From assembly GCF_003060825.1 (NCBI RefSeq), contig NZ_CP028922.1:3145001-3209000 (forward strand): DNA of 64,000 nt. Direction: 5' to 3'. The notes under the pieces are model-generated. The model made no database searches. It saw only the letters and a program-made list of their open reading frames with translations, and was not told the DNA's origin. Origin of the DNA: Paenibacillus sp. CAA11 (GTDB taxonomy: Bacteria; Bacillota; Bacilli; Paenibacillales; Paenibacillaceae). Position numbers and translations under genes: made by a program. Each line of letters starts with the position of its first letter. Positions within the stretch are counted from its first letter, which is position 1. Of this stretch, positions 53,646 through 63,100 are shown in pieces.

Positions 53646-55912
53646 GGCTGTTCACGCCCCTCACTCTTCTGTTCTTCTATTTTGGGCTTCTTCGGCTCTT
53701 CCGGATATTCAATCCGGGAATGGAATATGCCCATGACGGTTTCCTTGAGCGTCTGCCCGATAATATCAAGCTCGCGCATGGTAAGATCACACTCGTTAAA
53801 TTGATGATCATCAAGACGGCTCTTGATAATCTTCTCAATCATGGTCTCTACCTGCTCTACGGTAGGCTTGCGCAGTGAGCGTACTGCGGCTTCCACACTG
53901 TCAGCAATACCGACAACAGCTGCTTCCTTGGATTGTGCCTTCGGCCCGGGATAGCGGAAGTCAGCCTCGGTAAAGTCAGGCTCGACGCCCTGCTCTTCAG
54001 CCAGCTTCAGAGCCTTATGATAGAAAAAATGGAGAAAGGTTGTTCCATGATGTTGTTCTGCAATATCCCGTATAGGTTTGGGAAGCTTATAATCCTTTTG
54101 CATCTCCACCCCATCCCTGGCATGGGCAATAATGATTGATTTGCTGAGCTTAGGATCTATAAAATCATGCGGATTCTCCATATTGTTCTGATTCTCAATA
54201 AAATAACTCGGCCGTTTGGTCTTCCCGATATCATGATAGTAGGAACCCACCCGGCATAGTAACCCATTTGCCCCAATCGCTTCGGCTGCTGCTTCAGACA
54301 GATTCCCCACCATGACACTGTGGTGATAAGTTCCCGGCGTCTCCGTAAGCAGTTTGCGCAGAAGCGGATGGTTCGGATTAGAGAGCTCAACCAGCTTGAG
54401 GGCCGACAATATGCCGAAGCTGACTTCGAAGAACGGCATTAGCCCAATCACCATGATGGTAGTAAGCAGCCCTCCGGCAAAAGCAAATCCTAGAGCATAC
54501 AGTGTACTCTGTTGGGTCCATCCCGCACTGTCGATCAGAACAAGCACCATGACGGACAGCGAACCAAATATGGACACCATAATGCCTGACTTAAGAATGG
54601 ACGAACGCTGACTTGCCCGATGAATGGCAAAGATGGAGACAAAAGAAATGACCACAGTAAAGAACCCAAAGTAAAAGTCAAAAATTTGTCCCTGTCGCTC
54701 GTTCAAGATCACACTGGCTAATATTGCAAAAACCATCGAGCAGATATATGCCAGCTGCATATCGAGCAAGAGTGTAATCAGCATCGAGCCTATGGCAATA
54801 GGTGCGAGATAGCCTACATATGGCCGCTGTTCATTCTGAAGAATGCTGACCACGTACATGGACAGAATGGTGATTAGAATAATCAGCACGAGCATCAACA
54901 GCTGAACATTATTATATTTAAAATGTGCGGCCCCTTCCGCTTGACGAATAAACATATAAATGCCTAAAGCAATCAGAATTGCTAATACAGCAAGCCCTAC
55001 CTGAGGCCAATAATTCACCTCATTTTTTAGGAGGCCGTTCTCCTTCAGAAGCGTATACATTTCCTCGGTAATAATTTGACCTTTAGGCACTAGAACATCG
55101 CCTTGTTTAATATATACCGTTCCAGTATTCTCCCGCGCCTTAACCTTAGCTTCCTTGGTAGCTTCCTCATCGTAGAACTTATTCGCAGTAATCACATAGC
55201 GAGCAAGCTCCTGCACGATCTCCCGAGGAATCCGCTTGCTTAAGGAGCTGGAGCTTACCTGTTCGGCAACCTTAGCTCTTGCCGTCTGAGCTTCCGTAAT
55301 GGGATCATACATTAAGCGCGTAACAATATCGGATGCCACAGGCTTCATCTCCGTGATATCCTCTGCCGTTAGCTGAGGAATCTTCACAAAAGTCTCCTCG
55401 GAAATATGATAGGCTTGTTCATTGATCCGCTGCCTGATTTCGTCAAGCAGTGCAGAAGAATAATTGCCGTTGTTTCGGCTGGACATAATAAAATTCTGGA
55501 CATGCGATTGGAATATTTGCGGCAAGTCCTGACGATAAATGGATATTTTATCGTTTCTAGAAACCTCATCGTCCTGATTTATGCGCAAGATTTGATCCAG
55601 CATCTGCGTAATGATGGCTTCATTCCGGATTGAGGACACCCTTGTATAAATGGGCCGCACGTTCTCTGCCGCTTCTTCCTGCGCTTTGAGCGTCGCTTTC
55701 GTGTTTGGAATCTGCATCGGCGCCAGTATTTCCTTCTCACTCGGCGATCCCACCGAAATATTATAACGCTCAGGCAATAGCTTAGGCGCCAAGCTAACAT
55801 ACAGAAGCACAATAATCAGCAGAAACAAACAATAGCGTGCCCACACGCTATTTCTCCATCCCGCTATTTTGTTCTGAACGCTTGAATTGTTTGATGTTTC
55901 TTTCGAGGTCAT
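53642..55912 (-). CDS. yqfF: 7TM-HD phosphohydrolase (YqfF/PgpH-like)
   Basis: Large membrane protein: one N-terminal helix, a large extracellular domain (about 45-280), seven-helix 7TMR-HDED membrane region (about 300-500) and a C-terminal cytoplasmic HD domain (TYHHSVMVGNLSE, SYYHDIGKTKRP). Listeria PgpH of this family hydrolyses c-di-AMP, so a similar role is likely. 756 aa (somewhat longer than usual), ending with a Lys/Glu-rich tail. ATG at 55912 preceded by AGAGGG; an upstream start adds 14 residues. Upstream gene is phoH, downstream ybeY. Confidence 0.92.
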   Translation of the reverse strand: MTSKETSNNSSVQNKIAGWRNSVWARYCLFLLIIVLLYVSLAPKLLPERYNISVGSPSEKEILAPMQIPNTKATLKAQEEAAENVRPIYTRVSSIRNEAIITQMLDQILRINQDDEVSRNDKISIYRQDLPQIFQSHVQNFIMSSRNNGNYSSALLDEIRQRINEQAYHISEETFVKIPQLTAEDITEMKPVASDIVTRLMYDPITEAQTARAKVAEQVSSSSLSKRIPREIVQELARYVITANKFYDEEATKEAKVKARENTGTVYIKQGDVLVPKGQIITEEMYTLLKENGLLKNEVNYWPQVGLAVLAILIALGIYMFIRQAEGAAHFKYNNVQLLMLVLIILITILSMYVVSILQNEQRPYVGYLAPIAIGSMLITLLLDMQLAYICSMVFAILASVILNERQGQIFDFYFGFFTVVISFVSIFAIHRASQRSSILKSGIMVSIFGSLSVMVLVLIDSAGWTQQSTLYALGFAFAGGLLTTIMVIGLMPFFEVSFGILSALKLVELSNPNHPLLRKLLTETPGTYHHSVMVGNLSEAAAEAIGANGLLCRVGSYYHDIGKTKRPSYFIENQNNMENPHDFIDPKLSKSIIIAHARDGVEMQKDYKLPKPIRDIAEQHHGTTFLHFFYHKALKLAEEQGVEPDFTEADFRYPGPKAQSKEAAVVGIADSVEAAVRSLRKPTVEQVETMIEKIIKSRLDDHQFNECDLTMRELDIIGQTLKETVMGIFHSRIEYPEEPKKPKIEEQKSEGREQP

Positions 55913-56095
55913 GAAGCAGCCCTCTCTATCCTTTTGAAATTTGACCCCCATCATTCCCCGTTAGAGCCTTCAATCCGATAGCTGCGGTACTCCGCGTTGC
56001 ATATACAGCTAATCTTTCTTCTATTTGATGAAACCTGGATCACAGTTATTGCTAACTGCCCGCTACTGCAATCCATGGCTCATCATCTCATGACT

Positions 56096-57064
56096 CTAAT
56101 TTTGATCCGCAGCTTCTTCATAAGCTACTATAATCTTCTGTACTAAGGAATGACGAACTACATCCGATTCCGTAAAGTGCACAAATCCGATTTCTTCGAT
56201 ATTTTGCAGTATCGTCTTTGCTTCAATTAGCCCGGATTTCTTGCCTCTTGGAAGGTCAATTTGGGTCACATCTCCGGTTATAACCATTTTCGAGCCGAAC
56301 CCAAGGCGCGTCAAGAACATTTTCATTTGTTCCGGCGTGGTGTTCTGAGCTTCGTCCAAAATAATAAAAGAATCGTCTAAAGTACGCCCGCGCATGTATG
56401 CTAGAGGGGCAATCTCAATCAGGCCTCTTTCTAATGCTTTGCCAACCTGATCTGGTCCCATAACGTCATACAGCGCATCATAAAGCGGCCGGAGATACGG
56501 ATCAACCTTCTCCTGCAGATCACCAGGAAGGAAGCCCAGGCTCTCTCCCGCCTCCACCGCAGGACGGGTTAGGATAATCCGCTTAACGGAACCCTCCTTC
56601 AGGGCTGCTATCGCCAGCACGACGGCCAAATAGGTTTTCCCTGTTCCAGCAGGCCCCACGCCGAATACGATATCCCGCTTCTTAATTGTTGTTACATAAT
56701 GCTTCTGTCCAATAGTCTTCACACGAATCGGTTTTCCGCGGAAGGTGACAGCAATTTCCCCTTTATATAAATCAAGCAGTTGATCAGCGCGCAGCTCCAG
56801 AGCCAGGTCTATGGCGTATAGCACATCCCGCTCTGTCAAAATATAGCCGTTGCGAATAAGCTCGAGCAGCACCTCAAACAGCTGCCCTACCATCTGAGTT
56901 TCGCGTTCACCGCCCCGAACGGTAATTTCAGATTCCCGGGACACGACCTGCACTTCAATCCGCTGTTCTACCAGCTTCAAGAAAACATCCTGTGGACCAA
57001 ACAATGCTTGTCCTTCCGCAGCACTCTGCAGCGGTATTTTGATAATCGCCTTTTGTTCTGTCAA
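56096..57064 (-). CDS. phoH: PhoH-family ATPase (YbeZ-like)
   Basis: Nucleotide-binding protein with Walker A GPAGTGKTYLA (about 139-149) and Walker B FIILDEAQNTTPEQ, plus a KH-like N-terminal region of about 120 residues. YbeZ-type PhoH proteins act with YbeY in ribosome maturation, and ybeY lies two genes downstream, which supports this role. The start is a TTG at 57064 with GAGG 4 nt and AAGGAG 11 nt upstream. It follows yqfD by 6 bp. Confidence 0.9.
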   Translation of the reverse strand: MTEQKAIIKIPLQSAAEGQALFGPQDVFLKLVEQRIEVQVVSRESEITVRGGERETQMVGQLFEVLLELIRNGYILTERDVLYAIDLALELRADQLLDLYKGEIAVTFRGKPIRVKTIGQKHYVTTIKKRDIVFGVGPAGTGKTYLAVVLAIAALKEGSVKRIILTRPAVEAGESLGFLPGDLQEKVDPYLRPLYDALYDVMGPDQVGKALERGLIEIAPLAYMRGRTLDDSFIILDEAQNTTPEQMKMFLTRLGFGSKMVITGDVTQIDLPRGKKSGLIEAKTILQNIEEIGFVHFTESDVVRHSLVQKIIVAYEEAADQN

Positions 57065-57070
57065 ATAGCC

Positions 57071-58252
57071 TCATTCTCCTTGATTTTGTACGATTGGAAC
57101 CTCTTGTACAATATTCTGATCTACTTCAAACAGTACTTTCATATAAACTTTACCATTCTCTGTGTTCTCATGCAAAATTTTTTGCTCCAGCACCTTTGCA
57201 TCGGGTCCGTATTTCGCAATAATGTCCCGCTTTGCCTGTTCAAGACCGCGTGCCTTGGCCTCTTCCTCAGTCTGCGGAATTTCCAGAACCGTCGTCTCCA
57301 TTTCTGTCTCACTCCTCCAACCGATCGGCAGTTTCCAGCTCCTCCAGGACAGCGGGCTTGATGTGCTGAGAGACTCCGACTGATCGAACCCTGATTTGCC
57401 GTAACCCGAAATCTGAACCGCGGTCTCCCCAAAATACAAATATCCTCTCTGTTTTCTTTGTCCGGTGAACACCTTTTGCTTAACAACTAAAGGGGCTTCA
57501 ATTTTATATTCATGCCAGACCGCACCTCTAACCTCTCCCTTCGCCACAACCGTCTGGTTGCCTTGAATGCCAGAGATAAGAACCTCGCCTTTTCTGACCC
57601 GATCATTCTTGGAAACTTGGGGTGTTCCCCGTTCTGCATAAATATAAGACACTACCGCATCAGCTCGACTCACCAAATTTCTCGGGTCCAGAAGTTCTTG
57701 TTTCTTCGGCGGTGTAGCTTCTACAACTTCGATCGTGGCTTTAGTCCCGTTCACCGTCACTCCTACCCATGAGGTGCCGGGGAGCCGGATAGTCAAACTC
57801 TTGGACAGCTTGTCCTGCTCTTCAAGCTTAAATTTCCACTGAAATGGGTAAAGCCCCTCTTCTCTAGCTGCGTTCATAATATCTTCTGTGGGAATGCTGA
57901 CATTACCTTTGACTTCAACATCCCATACTAAAGAAGACATCAGATATAACGCCGCAAAAAACAGAAGAGTTCCCGCCGCAAACAGCTTGCGGCGAGCCAG
58001 TCTTGCAGCTGTAAACGGCAGCCCTCTTTTGCGTAGTATATGAACCCGACAGCCTGTCTGCTTTAACAGCGGACGAAGCCGCAGAAAATCTGCTATCCTC
58101 ACACTCATGACCATTTTACGCTCCGGCTGTGGGCTTACCTCCCACATTTCAATACCTGCCGAAGACATATCATTGAGCAGCCGCTCCAAATCTCCCCCGC
58201 GGATGCTGATGGTTACAGTTCCGCGGAGCGCGCTCAAGATTGGTGTTTTCAT
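57071..58252 (-). CDS. yqfD: YqfD, sporulation protein
   Basis: Membrane protein required for efficient sporulation, in a family with one N-terminal membrane helix (about 88-108) and a large extracytoplasmic part. 393 aa; the segments LVWDVEVKGN and PTEDIMNAAREEGL and LPGTSWVGVTVNGTKA are recognisable. It starts in an ATGA overlap with yqfC, so the two are one unit under the sigma-E-like promoter at 58575-58603. Exact biochemical function is unknown. Confidence 0.88.
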   Translation of the reverse strand: MKTPILSALRGTVTISIRGGDLERLLNDMSSAGIEMWEVSPQPERKMVMSVRIADFLRLRPLLKQTGCRVHILRKRGLPFTAARLARRKLFAAGTLLFFAALYLMSSLVWDVEVKGNVSIPTEDIMNAAREEGLYPFQWKFKLEEQDKLSKSLTIRLPGTSWVGVTVNGTKATIEVVEATPPKKQELLDPRNLVSRADAVVSYIYAERGTPQVSKNDRVRKGEVLISGIQGNQTVVAKGEVRGAVWHEYKIEAPLVVKQKVFTGQRKQRGYLYFGETAVQISGYGKSGFDQSESLSTSSPLSWRSWKLPIGWRSETEMETTVLEIPQTEEEAKARGLEQAKRDIIAKYGPDAKVLEQKILHENTENGKVYMKVLFEVDQNIVQEVPIVQNQGE

Positions 58253-58545
58253 GGCTTCCCCTCTTTTCCATGATACTTAATCTCTGTTATGTTCCCTTCT
58301 ATCATCACTTCTTCAGGCAGGATCGTCTTGATCACAAGCCCGGAGCCTATCACGTCTAGGCTGCCGCCTTCACTCAGGGCCAGGCTTAAACGGTTCTCCG
58401 AAAAATGCAGAACCCCCTTGTGATTCTCGATGAGCAGCTGTTTGCCGCCAATCAGCGTGAGCCGAGGCAACCCAAAGACAAGATCCCCCGGCAGGTCGAG
58501 CGCGTCAACAGTCCATTTGCGAAGTTTGCTGGCAATGCGGCTCAT
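58249..58545 (-). CDS. yqfC: YqfC, sporulation protein
   Basis: 98-aa protein conserved in endospore formers, with the pattern DLPGDLVFGLPRLTLIGGKQ and IKTILPEEVMIEGNI typical of YqfC. Function unknown. I use the ATG at 58545 with AGGAGG 10 nt upstream; a start ten codons earlier is possible but lacks a ribosome-binding site. Coupled to yqfD by ATGA. Confidence 0.88.
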   Translation of the reverse strand: MSRIASKLRKWTVDALDLPGDLVFGLPRLTLIGGKQLLIENHKGVLHFSENRLSLALSEGGSLDVIGSGLVIKTILPEEVMIEGNITEIKYHGKEGKP

Positions 58546-58574
58546 ACGAGGCAATCCTCCTTCCCTATGTAACA

Positions 58575-58603
58575 AAATTATGCAGCAGCCAGGAAAAATA
58601 TGA
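58575..58603 (-). promoter_or_regulatory. sigma-E-type promoter of yqfC-yqfD
   Basis: On the minus strand: TCATATT (58597-58603), 14-bp spacer, CATAATTT (58575-58582). This fits the sigma-E consensus (KMATATT, 13-15 bp, CATACANT) at all -35 and six of eight -10 positions. B. subtilis yqfC-yqfD is sigma-E controlled, which agrees with this reading. Confidence 0.75.
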
Positions 58604-58639
58604 GGGTGTTTAGGCGAAGCTATTCTTCAAAGAGCATTA

Positions 58640-58673
58640 AAAAAGCTGTGGCAGCTTCTATAGCCCCACAGCT
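58640..58673 (-). terminator. second of two tandem terminators after yqeY
   Basis: Stem AGCTGTGG/CCACAGCT (58644-58651 with 58666-58673), loop 14 nt, followed by a T-run on the minus strand. Confidence 0.75.
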
Positions 58674-58689
58674 ATAATTTACGGATATA

Positions 58690-58720
58690 GAAAAAACACC
58701 CTCTAAAAAGAGGGTGTTTT
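58690..58720 (-). terminator. first of two tandem terminators after yqeY
   Basis: Perfect 10-bp stem AACACCCTCT/AGAGGGTGTT (58695-58704 with 58709-58718), loop AAAA, then a T-run on the minus strand, 10 bp after the yqeY stop. Symmetrical enough to work on both strands. Confidence 0.9.
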
Positions 58721-58729
58721 ACGTGTAAT

Positions 58730-59173
58730 TTATTGCAGAAATTGCTGAACTGCCTGGTTCACAAGCTTACCATCAGCCCGACCTTTTACTTTGGGCATCA
58801 GTGCGCTCATGACTTTTCCCATATCAGCTTTCGAAGAAGCACCGGTTTCCTGGATGGTCTGCTGTACAATCACTTGAATTTCTTCTTCGGTTAGCTGCTC
58901 GGGAAGGTACCGGGCAATAATGTCAATCTCACCCTTGAGATTAACCGCAAGATCATCACGACCTGCTTTGGTAAATTCTTGGAGGGCATCTTTGCGCTGT
59001 TTGATCTCACGACTTAGGATATCAAGCACTTCATCATCGTTCAAAGTTCTTTTCAGATCTATTTCAAGATTCTTAATCGTAGCACGAACCATCCGAATAG
59101 TGGAGAGTTTGAACTTGTCTTGACTCTTCATCGCCTGCTTCATATCTTCGTTCAATCGCTCGCTAAGATTCAT
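58730..59173 (-). CDS. yqeY: YqeY, GatB/Yqey-domain protein
   Basis: 147 aa, with an N-terminal helical part (SERLNEDMKQAMKSQDK ...) and a C-terminal GatB/YqeY domain (YLPEQLTEEEIQ, GKVMSALMPKVKGRADGK). The C-terminal tail is similar to that of the GatB amidotransferase subunit, where it binds tRNA; the free-standing protein has no established function. Coupled with rpsU in Bacilli; it starts 17 bp after the rpsU stop. Confidence 0.92.
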   Translation of the reverse strand: MNLSERLNEDMKQAMKSQDKFKLSTIRMVRATIKNLEIDLKRTLNDDEVLDILSREIKQRKDALQEFTKAGRDDLAVNLKGEIDIIARYLPEQLTEEEIQVIVQQTIQETGASSKADMGKVMSALMPKVKGRADGKLVNQAVQQFLQ

Positions 59174-59189
59174 CGTAGTTCAAATCCTC

Positions 59190-59363
59190 CTAAAACTTTC
59201 TCTTACGAGCAGCCTCAGACTTTTTCTTGCGCTTTACGCTTGGCTTCTCATAATGCTTGCGTTTCTTGACCTCAGCCAAGACACCATCCTTTGCGATGGA
59301 ACGCTTAAAGCGACGAAGCGCAGCATCAATTGTCTCGTTTTTGCGAACTTTAGTTTCAGACAC
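59190..59363 (-). CDS. rpsU: 30S ribosomal protein S21
   Basis: 57 aa, strongly basic C-terminus ([14 protein letters not shown]) with the S21 pattern [19 protein letters not shown]. The start is a GTG at 59363 with GGAGGG 7 nt upstream; it gives exactly the B. subtilis length. A longer in-frame ATG (59423) lies upstream of the transcription start, so it cannot be used. A near-perfect promoter precedes it. Confidence 0.95.
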   Translation of the reverse strand: MSETKVRKNETIDAALRRFKRSIAKDGVLAEVKKRKHYEKPSVKRKKKSEAARKRKF

Positions 59364-59421
59364 CAGTTTTCCCTCCCTCCGACCAGACCGTCCAAGAGCA
59401 TAACACGGATCATCAAACTTC

Positions 59422-59451
59422 ATTATAGGCGATAAGGAAACGGGGTGTCAA
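59422..59451 (-). promoter_or_regulatory. rpsU-yqeY promoter, consensus hexamers
   Basis: TTGACA (59446-59451), 18-bp spacer, TATAAT (59422-59427) on the minus strand: both hexamers match consensus fully, as expected for a highly expressed ribosomal gene. Confidence 0.9.
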
Positions 59452-59507
59452 CCTGATGCACTTTCTTTTTTTATACAGCATACAGGCTAGAGGAATTATC
59501 CAACCCC

Positions 59508-59867
59508 CTAAGCGTGGGAACTAGAGATTCCTGTAAGCGCACCCAGCCTTGCTCCCCCAAGCAGATGGTAGTGGATATGATACACACTCTGCTCGCCATC
59601 CGGCCCGCAGTTGTTAATCAGACGGTAGCCCGTCTCGGCAATGCCCAGTTTCTTAGCAGCCTCCTGTGCAACCTTGTGCAGCTCGCCAATCAGTTCAAAA
59701 TCCGCCCCCTCAGCATCATTCATCGTAGCAATATGCTTCTTCGGAATGATCAGCACATGTGTAGGTGCTGCCGGCTGAATATCATGAAATACGAGAAACT
59801 TCTCATCTTCATAAACTTTATTGGAAGGAATTGTACCTTCAGCAATCTTACAGAACAAACAATCCAT
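59508..59867 (-). CDS. HIT-family (HinT-like) nucleotide-binding protein
   Basis: 119 aa with the HIT motif VYHIHYHLLGG at the C-terminus and CLFCKIAEGTIPSNKVYED at the N-terminus, typical of bacterial Hint phosphoramidases, which hydrolyse AMP-lysine-type adducts. I use the ATG at 59867 with AAGGAGG 11 nt upstream; ten extra codons in a longer reading are not conserved. The upstream 59955-60079 structured RNA ends about 88 bp before it. Confidence 0.92.
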   Translation of the reverse strand: MDCLFCKIAEGTIPSNKVYEDEKFLVFHDIQPAAPTHVLIIPKKHIATMNDAEGADFELIGELHKVAQEAAKKLGIAETGYRLINNCGPDGEQSVYHIHYHLLGGARLGALTGISSSHA

Positions 59868-59954
59868 ATTCCTTGTAGCCTCCTTCAGTGTTATCATCCG
59901 AACTCGCGGCGCCTATGTCAGCGCCGGTACAAGTTCTATGATACCTAAAATAGA

Positions 59955-60079
59955 CAAAAAAAAGAAGCACCCTGCTTCCCCCGAAGACCGGGGGTCACAT
60001 CGCACGGACGTATTGGTGTGAAACTTGAAATTTCTTACCCATACGTCCGTCGGGGTACTTCTTCATATCATGTCGGCTT
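59955..60079 (-). ncRNA. unassigned structured RNA (sRNA or attenuator leader) between sbcC and hinT
   Basis: On the minus strand, a TATAAT (60086-60091) preceded by TG suggests a start near 60079. The transcript would then hold a 12-13-bp helix, ACGGACGTATGGG (60038-60050) with CCAATACGTCCGT (60004-60016); a GC-rich hairpin CCCCCGGTCTTCGGGGG (59978-59994); and a terminator GAAGCAGGGTGCTTC followed by T8 (59955-59978). No open frame of note lies inside. Either an independent sRNA or an attenuated leader for hinT. I do not recognise a known riboswitch class in it. Confidence 0.6.
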
Positions 60080-60085
60080 AACTGT

Positions 60086-60131
60086 ATTATAACAGGGAGG
60101 TGAACCTGTATCTGTGATCTAGTTCACTCCC
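60086..60131 (-). promoter_or_regulatory. promoter with overlapping inverted repeat for the structured RNA
   Basis: Extended -10 TGTTATAAT (TATAAT at 60086-60091). An inverted repeat, GGGAGGTGAAC (60095-60105) with GTTCACTCCC (60122-60131, one bulged base), covers the place of a -35 (60108-60116) and could be an operator or a U-less hairpin ending sbcC. No good -35 was found. Confidence 0.45.
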
Positions 60132-60141
60132 ATGGAATCTT

Positions 60142-63100
60142 TTACAATTTTTCCAATTCAACTCGCGAGCCTTGTCCAGCGCTCTCTGCCGGAATAACAA
60201 CCAGCTTTCGCGGAAGGCGCGCACGCAGCTCAGCCACATGGCTGATCACGCCTACTGCCAAATGATCATGATGCAAATGCTCCAGAGAAGTGATCACCGT
60301 ATCAAGCAGATCGGGATCAAGTGTGCCAAAGCCCTCGTCCAAAAAGAAGAACTGAAGCGGATACTGACCCCGCAGCTGAATCTGAGCCGAAAGCGCCAGC
60401 GCCAGCGCCAAAGAGGTCAAGAACGTCTCTCCACCCGAAAGCGTGGAGACCGGACGCTTAATGCCCCCATTGGCATCATCACAGATCACAAATCCTCCGC
60501 CGGAATCGGTCTCCAGCGAGTATCTCTGTTTGGTCAGGGAGCGCAGACGCTGAGAAGCCGCATGACTTACGCTCATTAACTGCTCTTCAGCTACATACTC
60601 CACGAAGGCATTCCCGCGCAGGCTGCTCTGCAGCTTAGCAAGGAGGCCGGATTGATGGTCCAGCTCCGCCCGAACAGTCTCTAGCTCCTTCCAGCGAAGG
60701 TGTCGAACCTTGATATCCTCCCAGTCTCTTTCCGCCTTAGCCTTCCCTTCCAGGGCTACCTCATCTCTTAGCTTGCATACCTGAAGCTGCTGCTGAATAA
60801 GAGACCACTCTTCTTCGGAAACAGTTCTTCCCTCCAGGCGGGCGGTGATTTCCCGAAGCCGAATCCGGAGCTCTTGTTCCGCATCCCGGTGCTGCCCAAT
60901 CCGCAGCTCCATCGCTTCCATAACTCCCTTCTCCAGAAGGGCGGCTGACGCATCCTCTTCGCTCGTGAAGGGCGACTGTTCAAGCTCAGCCTGCCATCGC
61001 TCCAGCAGCTGCTCCGTTTGTTCTGCAGCCGTATGAGCTGCCTGACGAGCCAGAAGGGCCGCCTGCATCGTCTCTTGTCTCGCCGTATCAGCTTCTCTTT
61101 GTCGATCGCGAGTCCCTTTGGCTTCCTTCCGCAGAGCATCCAGCTTGTCACTCGCTTCGGCAAATAGCTGTTCCGCCGAACGGCCGGAGGTAATCGTCTC
61201 AAGCCGCTGCAGCTTCTCCTGCAGCAGCTTGTCCCCACCTTCAAGCCTTGTCGCCCATTGGACCAGCTCCCGGTCCAGCTCTGCCATTTCCTCTTGGAGA
61301 GAGCGCAGCTTCGCATTCTTCTCCTCAATGAACGGGACGCTGAGCTCAAGCCGGCTGCGCACATCTTCCGCTTCGGTATCCATAGCATGCAGCTTCTCAA
61401 ACTCCAGAGCTGCTGCCTCCAAGCTAAGGTTGGGAAATAGCTCTTCCCACTCCTGTATTTTGGCCTCATATTCCTGCTGAACCGCTTCGCGTTTGCGAGT
61501 CATCAGCTCGCTTTGCTGACTCACACTGCGCCGCTCTGCCGCAGCTGCCGCAGATTCCTGCCGCCATGCATCCCGGCGGTCTTGGTACTGCTTCACTTCA
61601 CGCTGAAGCTGAGCAAGAGCCGTCCCGCTGACCTTAAGCGCCTGCTGGATGCCGGTGACGCGTCCCCGAGCTTCAGCAATCGCAAGAGGCGCATCGCCAG
61701 CTATAGGCAGATGTCTCTCCTGCGCCGCAGCAGCCTCGGCTTCACTTGACACGGCTTCCAGATCAGCATTCTTACCCAGCGCTTCGGCAAGACCGCGAAC
61801 AGCCTCTGCACCTCTTGCTGCCTCATAGCGCAGCTCCCGAAGCTCTGGCAGCAGGTTGTTAAGCTGGCCTAGCTCTGTGTCCGCAAGCCCCGCTTCATGC
61901 GGCAGGCTTGCTGCCGGGGCAGGATGGTGTACCGATCCGCAGACAGGACAGGCTTCACCCGTCTGCAGCTGCTCCGCAAGCTTCACAGACCAGATATGGC
62001 GCTCACTGGCCGCCATTTGCTCCCTAAGCCCTGCTTCCTTGAGCTCCAATTGTTCAAGAAGCTGCAGCAAATCGGCGTCCAGTTGCCTCAGCCTCATTCC
62101 TGCCGTCAAAGCCGTATCCAGCATGTGCTGCTGGCTTGATGCGAGTTCGGCTTCCTGCCTTGAAAGCTTCTCCGCCAGAGCATGACTGCTCAGGCTTCGC
62201 TCCTGCTGCGCCTGCTCTTCCTTAAGCGCCAGCTGAAGCTGCTGCTCCTGAGCTGTGAGCGCATCCTTACGCGCCACAGCATCCTGAAGGCGGCGGCGAT
62301 CCGCCGCCTTCACCTCGCAGCTCTTCAGCTTAGCCTCCAGCTCCTGGCGCCGGTGCATCGCCTTGGCAAGGAGCTGCTCCTCCTTCGCGGCCTCCGCTGC
62401 GAGTTCCTGCCGGCGCTTCTGGCCGCCGGCATGGCTGGCCGCATGCGCTGCCTGCTCCTGCTGCAGCGCCTTAAGCTCCACCTGGAGCTGCTTCGCCTGC
62501 TCCAGATGTTCGAGCCGCCGCAGCAGCCCGGGCTCCTCAGCCGTCAGCACGCTTTCGGCAAGCAGGGCGGCGTCAGCGGCACGCTGCGCCTGAGCCGCGC
62601 TTGCTTCAGCGGCGGCGGCGGCACGCTGCGCTGCGGCTTCCCGCTCAGCCGCAACCTGGGCGGCCGCCTTCCAGGCGGTAAGGGCCGGGCGCATCGCCTC
62701 GGCAGCCATCGCCTGCTTCAGGCGGGACTCCTCGGCAGCGATGTCTGGGCTCCGCTGCTGCAGCTGCGCTTCTTCCGCCGCCAGCTGCCGCTGCTGCAGC
62801 ACGAGCTCGCGCAGGCGCCCGAGCTCCTCTGCCGCCGTTTGGGCGGCCTGGAGCTCCAGACGAGCGGCGGCGGCTTGCTTCACAGCGTCCTGCATTCGCT
62901 CTTCCGCCGCCTGCAGCGCTTCTTCGGAGGCACTGCCCAGGCCCTGCTGCTCAGCCGCCAGCTCCTTGAGCCGTCCCTCTGTTTCCTTCACGCGCCGGCT
63001 AAGCTTCTGCCCCAGCAAATCACCGTATTTCTCCAGATGAAACAAGCGCTGCAGCATCTGCCGTCTTTCACTGCCCTTCAAAGCCAGGAATTCCGCAAAT

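Noticed and set aside
59364..59423. ATG start for rpsU at 59423
   Set aside because: It lies inside the -10 box of a consensus promoter, upstream of any transcription start, and adds 20 residues absent in S21.
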